Source: Rhipicephalus microplus (Eukaryota; Arthropoda; Arachnida; Ixodida; Ixodidae). Taken from it: 64,000 nucleotides of DNA. The notes under the pieces are model-generated. The model was not told the origin of the DNA. It made no database searches and worked only from the letters and a program-made list of their open reading frames with translations. Position numbers and translations under genes: made by a program. The stretch is taken from assembly GCF_043290135.1 (NCBI RefSeq), contig NC_134700.1:163580053-163644052 (forward strand). Direction: 5' to 3'. This document shows positions 59,691 to 64,000 of this stretch, one piece after another. Positions within the stretch are counted from its first letter, which is position 1. The number at the start of each line of letters is the position of its first letter.

Positions 59691-59722
59691 GACGTTTCGG
59701 CCTAGAGTCTGGCCTTCATCAG
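59691..59722 (-). ncRNA. hammerhead-ribozyme-like core (intact)
   Basis: On the minus strand CTGATGAAGGCC...GGCCGAAACGTC has the conserved CUGAUGA, a GGCC/GGCC stem II, GAAA, and a GUC cleavage triplet, with a very short stem III. One extra A follows CUGAUGA, and stem I is weak as I fold it by eye. Hammerheads of this minimal kind are reported in Penelope-like elements. Confidence 0.55.
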
Positions 59723-60697
59723 GATTAAAGGTACAGTTTCTTGGTGCTCAGCTTTATACAATCTCAAATCAGAGGGAAAGGAAAACGGAAAAAGACAGGA
59801 AAAAAGAAAAAAAGAAAAAAATATAAGGTGGACTCCCCTCGGGTGCCCCCTTCCACTCTTCCTTCCACTTCCCCCTTCATCTCTCTCTCTTTCTCCCCTT
59901 CACCTTTCTGATGTCAGTGGTCTGTGTATGCTTCCTTTCACTAACGCATTCTTCCCGACCAGACGGCGCCTCCTGGAACTGGCGGTTCGGTGTGGGGCAA
60001 ACAAGAGCTTTTTTAGGAAGTTCTAAGCCTTTGACTACTCGGAGCCTCGTCAACATTTCGTCGTAGAAAGAGGGGTACCGCGTATTGGGGCAGAGGCTGG
60101 TAAGCGGGCATTTTAGGAAGTTTTAAGCCTTTAACTAGTCGGGGTCCCGTCAACATTTCGTCGTAGAAAGAGGGGTGCCGCGTATTGCGGCAGAGGCTGG
60201 TAAGCGGGTGCAATGCGAATTCCTTGCCCGCTTCTGGATTACCGGGAGGTCCCCACTGCAAGCGTAATCCAGAAGCGGGCAAGGAATTCGCATTGCGCCC
60301 GCTTACCAGCCTCTGCCCCAATACGTGGTTCCACTCTTTCTACGACGAAATGTTGACGGGGCTCTGAGTAGTTAAAGGCTTAGAACTTCCTAAAAAAGCT
60401 CTTTTTTGCCCCACACCGAACCACCAGTGCCAGGAGGCGCCGTCTGGATGGGAAGAATGCGTTAGTGAAAGGAAGCATACACAGACCACTGACATAAGAA
60501 AGGTGAAGGGGAGAAAGGGGAGAGAGATGAAGGGGGAAGTGCAAGGAAGAGCTGAAGGGGGGCGCCCGAGGGGAGTCCACCTTATATTCTTTTTCTCTTT
60601 TCTTCTTTTTTTCTTTTTTTTCTGTCTTTTTCCTTTTTCCTTTCCCTCTGATTTGAGATTGTATAAAGCTGAGCCCCAATAAACTGTACCTTTAATC

Positions 60698-60729
60698 CTG
60701 ATGAAGGCCAGACTCTAGGCCTAAACGTC
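60698..60729 (+). ncRNA. hammerhead-ribozyme-like core (GAAA mutated)
   Basis: The mirror copy on the plus strand. CUGAUGA and stem II are kept, but GAAA reads TAAA. G12 of the hammerhead core is needed for catalysis, so this copy should be inactive. Confidence 0.5.
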
Positions 60730-60778
60730 GAAATAAACCACGTTGTGACCGCTCACTAAGGATCTACTGGAATATCTG

Positions 60779-60880
<102 letters not shown>

Positions 60881-61395
60881 AGCTCGAATCGGTTAAAGCG
60901 CATTTACCAGCATACAGCTAGGAGAAAAGCGAGGAAAGTAGAGAGAAGTACAAAAGTACGATGACTTGAGACTATGTACATACGTTGTCCAATGAGTGCA
61001 CGGTGCAGAACGTTCAGGAGTATTCCGATCACAGCACTTTACCAAGAGATGAGAATATAAACATGTGTCGCTATTACATTCAACAGGAACTCAAAATGGC
61101 TTTGGGTATGGTCCGCTGGTTTCAATAAACCTAAAGGCCTACTCGAAGAGCACCGGAAGCCCAGATAATTGCCGCCAAAGTGCCGGTTCTTCAGTCACGT
61201 GTATATAACAAGTAAACTGACGGAATTAAATTGCTCGACATGTCTTTTCTCATCTACCATCTTCAACAACCGCCCACCATCTAGCCGTTTTGCTACCAAT
61301 AAAATTTATTTGATTTTCAAAGACGCCAAGAAAGCTGCAGTCGCAAATCACTGAAATCCCAGTGGTTCTTCCGTGTATTGAAACCGCCTCTCAAT
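60881..61395. other. no gene; possible upstream LINE sequence
   Basis: May belong to the LINE ending at 61.7 kb, but I cannot read its protein here. Confidence 0.35.
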
Positions 61396-61479
61396 GAAAA
61401 CTTCACAGGTTATACAAAGTTAAAACAACTCGTGGTATTGCAGTGGGTTCCAAGACCCAGAGAAATCACAGTTTTCGCA

Positions 61480-61720
61480 GTCCTTCATGTCACGTACATC
61501 GAAGGAATGGAATGGCCTTCCAATCCCGACAGCAACCATTCGAGATTTCAACCTTTTCAAGAACGCAATAGCTAACATTGCATGACCAGAAACATGCTGA
61601 CTGTATAATATTGTTCTCTTCTTTTTTCTTACGTTGTGTTGTAATTCTACTGTTCTCCCTACCAACTCCGCTCTGTAATGTCTATTGACCTTGAGGGTAA
61701 TTAAATAAATAAATAAAAAG
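61480..61720 (+). mobile_element. LINE 3' end (Jockey/CR1-like)
   Basis: RTSKEWNGLPIPTATIRDFN followed by LFKNAIANIA and a stop at about 61,583 is the typical C-terminal EWNxLP pattern of many non-LTR elements. A 3' untranslated part ends in AATAAATAAATAAA (about 61,703-61,716). Dead 5'-truncated copy; how far it extends to the left is unclear. Confidence 0.62.
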
Positions 61721-62700
61721 GAAGTCAAATGAAAGATGAATTGGCAATAGCTGTGACAATCATCTCATTCTCAGGTCACAATCTGACATACGACGAGCCT
61801 TACGAGAACTGAAACATGACGGTGCTTTCTAGGCTGCATCACAAGAAAGAACTAGTCTGAGCCGCAGTTGGCCTCAATCTTGAGCGCCAAATGGACCCTC
61901 AGCCTGTGTAATGCATCTTAATCCTTAAATATCACCTACGACTAGGAACTGCCAACACAAAGCTCTCTTCATCCGAGATTCAGCATGTACCAATTAGGTG
62001 TTCGTACGACCCTGATTACAAAGATTCATATACATCATCTGTTGCTTAACTGTCCCAAACGCATCACATATAGGAGCGACTAGACTAGGATATTTGCTTA
62101 ATGGACATGGATCAATCTTTTTTTCATTAGCGATGATAACAAGCTCAAAGATAAATCCCAAAGCAATAAAAGTGCTTGAACGCCTTTTGGGCACAATGGC
62201 ATTTGCGATTAGGATTGGTTGAAGAACATAAAAAGAACGCATCCTGCTTCTGTGCGCCAAACATTAGTGGGCTGTGATAACACAATAGTTTTGATATGGC
62301 CGTGCACAAGGCTGTATTTGACTTTTGCATAAAATTAATTTTATCGCAACGATGTCCGCCATCGCGAAGAAATGACGCCAACAACTATTTCAAGTATTTT
62401 TGGTTTGCATGGCACATAAATCATTAAACAAATCAGCTAAATCTTGATGGAATTCAATTGTGGTGGAATGTGCACTGCATGACGCCAGTATCAGCCAAAA
62501 AAGGCATTTTATTTCTTTAACGAATTCTGAAAAAAAAAGGAGACCACGCTTTTCCCGCAAGTATTTTTTGGCCACTTTCTAGCCTAAATTATATCTAGCC
62601 TAAATTAGGCTTCAAATGTGCAAAGGAATTTTTCTGGTTTAGATGCAGATGCATCCAAACCAGAAAAATAAGGCAGCTAAGCACTAGTGTTGCGGAAGGT
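61721..62700. other. no gene recognised
   Basis: Inverted short repeats such as TTTTTCTGGTTT with AAACCAGAAAAA near 62,630-62,668; nothing else. Confidence 0.45.
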
Positions 62701-62725
62701 GAAGAAATGGCGGAGCTGGGCGACT

Positions 62726-63060
62726 TTTGTTGTTCCTCTTTGTTTTGCTCTTTTTCTTTCATGCTCATTCTTTCTTCTTTTTCTGCCATTTATTTTTTTC
62801 TCCTTTCTTTGTCAGCTCTCCTTGTTTCTTTCTGTTTCTCTTCATTTACTTGTCACGCTTTCCCTCATTTTCTGTACTTCAATTCCTTTTTTTCCCCTTG
62901 CTTTCTCTCAATTCCTTTCTTCTCGCTTTCTTTGTGTTTCTTTGCCTTTATTGCTTCCCAGCTTTTTCCTTATTTTGCTTTCTCTTTCTTTCTCGGCAAG
63001 GCTTTATTCTCTTCCATCCTCAGTTCTCTCCTTATCACCTTCACTTTTCTTGCTCACCCA
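62726..63060 (+). repeat. long polypyrimidine (TTTC/CTTT) tract
   Basis: About 335 bp almost free of purine runs on the plus strand. Three overlapping phenylalanine/serine/leucine frames are produced by composition. Such tracts can form triplex DNA. Confidence 0.8.
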
Positions 63061-63595
63061 GCAGAGCAAGAAAAAAAAAGAAGTACACAGAAACCGAAAG
63101 AGAGACTACAGACAGCCATGCTAGGCAGTGTTGTGTTGTGTATGTTCTGCTAGCGTGCCTGCTTAGTCTAATCATAACAACGCCCGCTGACTGTTCGTGG
63201 GTACGCGGATTTTAGTCCGACCTCACCAAGTCTTTTTTTCGCAAAAATTTCGCTTCCTGTGTTTTCTTGCTGCCCTCTTCATTTTACTTCACACTCCCTG
63301 CATACTCGCTCATCAGTGTCACTGCATTCCGTGCCCAACTAATCGGCGCACGTGTTCTGACAGCAAAGCAAAAGACGAAGAAGAGGACGCAAAAAAGGGA
63401 AAGGATGAAGAGTGCCGCCCAGTTCTTGGCCGATCCCCCTTTGTTGGTGTGCGCCAGAGTAACAAGGATCATCATCATCATCATCATCATCGAGAGCGTA
63501 CGCTGGTCTCTGTTCGCTCTGGGGCGTGTAACTGTTGACTTGGACTGCGTGGCTGTTGCGGGTGAAAGACCTCGAATCCCCCACCCCCGTAGAGT
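63061..63595. other. no gene; ATC repeat at 63,468-63,491
   Basis: A 113-codon plus frame (63,197-63,538) has a hydrophobic FLAALFILLHTPCILA segment, a cysteine-rich patch and a His run from the ATC repeat. Two other frames are also open, so it is likely chance. Confidence 0.45.
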
Positions 63596-63629
63596 TTCCT
63601 AGATGTATACACTGGAGCGAACTCTAGCG

Positions 63630-63970
63630 CTAGTGTCTATGCGAGCTGCAACGCATGGCGGTTCAGCGAGCATGGGAATAATGGGTAGTACACGAATTTG
63701 TCTAACCTTCGTATACGTCTGGCTTTGTGTGTGTTCGTGTGGCTTGAAGCTGTTTTCTCACCACCTTAATCTTTTAGACTTAACATTTCAAATCGGTTCC
63801 CAAAGTTCCAAAGGGATTGTTCTTTCCTTCTAAACGAAGCTAAAACACGCCAATACAGAACGACACAGATGCGATTCGCCACCCGAAAGTACAAAGACTA
63901 GGCAAATCCGCGTACTACCCATCATTCCCGCGGTCGCTGAACTATCGCAGCGGCAGAGTCTTCTCTAGTT
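63630..63970. repeat. foldback of about 80-bp arms
   Basis: The left arm (63,630-63,712, GGTTCAGCGAGCATGGGAAT, AATGGGTAGTACACGAATTT) matches the reverse complement of the right arm (63,890-63,968, AGTTCAGCGACCGCGGGAAT, GATGGGTAGTACGCGGATTT) around a middle of about 180 bp. It may be a non-coding mobile element. No coding frame. Confidence 0.6.
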
Positions 63971-64000
63971 AATTTTAGGAAGCTCTATGTCTATCGCTAC

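Larger units (their letters stand above)
59645..60775. mobile_element. inverted pair of Penelope-like terminal repeats
   Basis: The left arm (59,645-60,242) and right arm (60,265-60,775) are reverse complements with small differences, around a loop of about 22 bp. The left arm has one extra internal direct duplication (AGGAAGTTYTAAGCCTTTRA segment near 60,015 and 60,115). Each arm carries a hammerhead-like core at its outer end. TA microsatellite lies on both sides, as if the unit inserted into or expanded it. Assignment to Penelope rests on the hammerhead motif and arrangement; no RT or GIY-YIG is present here. Confidence 0.62.

Noticed and set aside
62687..63215. Three overlapping frames of 145-162 codons, very hydrophobic
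   Set aside because: All come from the polypyrimidine tract; no start context and no conserved pattern.
63197..63538. Secreted-peptide-like frame with a hydrophobic segment and cysteines
   Set aside because: The hydrophobic part is not at the N-terminus as a signal peptide should be, the His run is from the ATC repeat, and other frames are equally open.

Overview
The window looks like intergenic DNA from a hard tick (Ixodida, probably a metastriate genus). I see no intact host protein gene. The organism call rests on the repeats: several copies of a tRNA-derived SINE that I recognise as the tick Ruka type, many RTE-type LINE copies ending in GAT or ATT triplet tails, several Penelope-like elements with GIY-YIG endonuclease remnants, a Ty3/gypsy remnant, an RNase H-bearing LINE of the I group, and abundant triplet and tetranucleotide microsatellites. 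All recognisable coding sequence is broken by stops and frameshifts.

Layout, left to right. 1-2.6 kb: minus-strand Ty3/gypsy remnant (gag, protease, start of RT). 2.75-3.5 kb: tandem repeat with a 16-bp palindrome, then a GGT-rich minisatellite. 4.4-7.3 kb: two 5'-truncated RTE LINEs, a Penelope 3' end and a SINE. 7.9-16.8 kb: a second SINE type, small MITE-like inverted repeats, a broken RTE copy, a hairpin-rich ACACCC patch, a minisatellite-bearing repeat, and a LINE 3' end with an 11-bp target duplication. 19-24 kb: RTE copy, Penelope copy, diverged direct repeats, a truncated SINE with a 15-bp target duplication, and a large AAT/ATT microsatellite. 27-31 kb: SINEs, an RNase H LINE fragment, a second minisatellite-bearing repeat. 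34-39.7 kb: a nearly full-length but decayed I-group LINE. 45.1-57.2 kb: one RTE LINE split in two by a 9.0-kb insertion. 58-64 kb: the third minisatellite-bearing repeat, an inverted pair of Penelope terminal repeats with hammerhead-ribozyme-like cores sitting in a TA microsatellite, a Jockey/CR1-like LINE tail, a polypyrimidine tract and a foldback.

The most interesting structure is the 9.0-kb insertion at about 47,760-56,775. It has 21-bp terminal inverted repeats with one mismatch, is flanked by a duplicated GTAC (or TA), and carries arrays of short hairpins built from ACACCC/GGGTGT and AGCACCC/GGGTGCT at both ends. An uninterrupted LINE paralogue at 19.5 kb shows what the empty site should look like. 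Inside the insertion are a GC-rich island with a splice donor, two well-formed exons encoding a GC3-rich open frame broken by one TAG, tandem repeats, a SINE and a head-to-head pair of Penelope copies. I recognise no transposase. It could be a non-autonomous or decayed DNA transposon that carried a gene fragment, nested into by later elements.

Nothing here reads as a pathway or operon. The relationships are nesting and relative age: the RTE LINE is older than the 9-kb insertion, which is probably older than the SINE and Penelope copies inside it.
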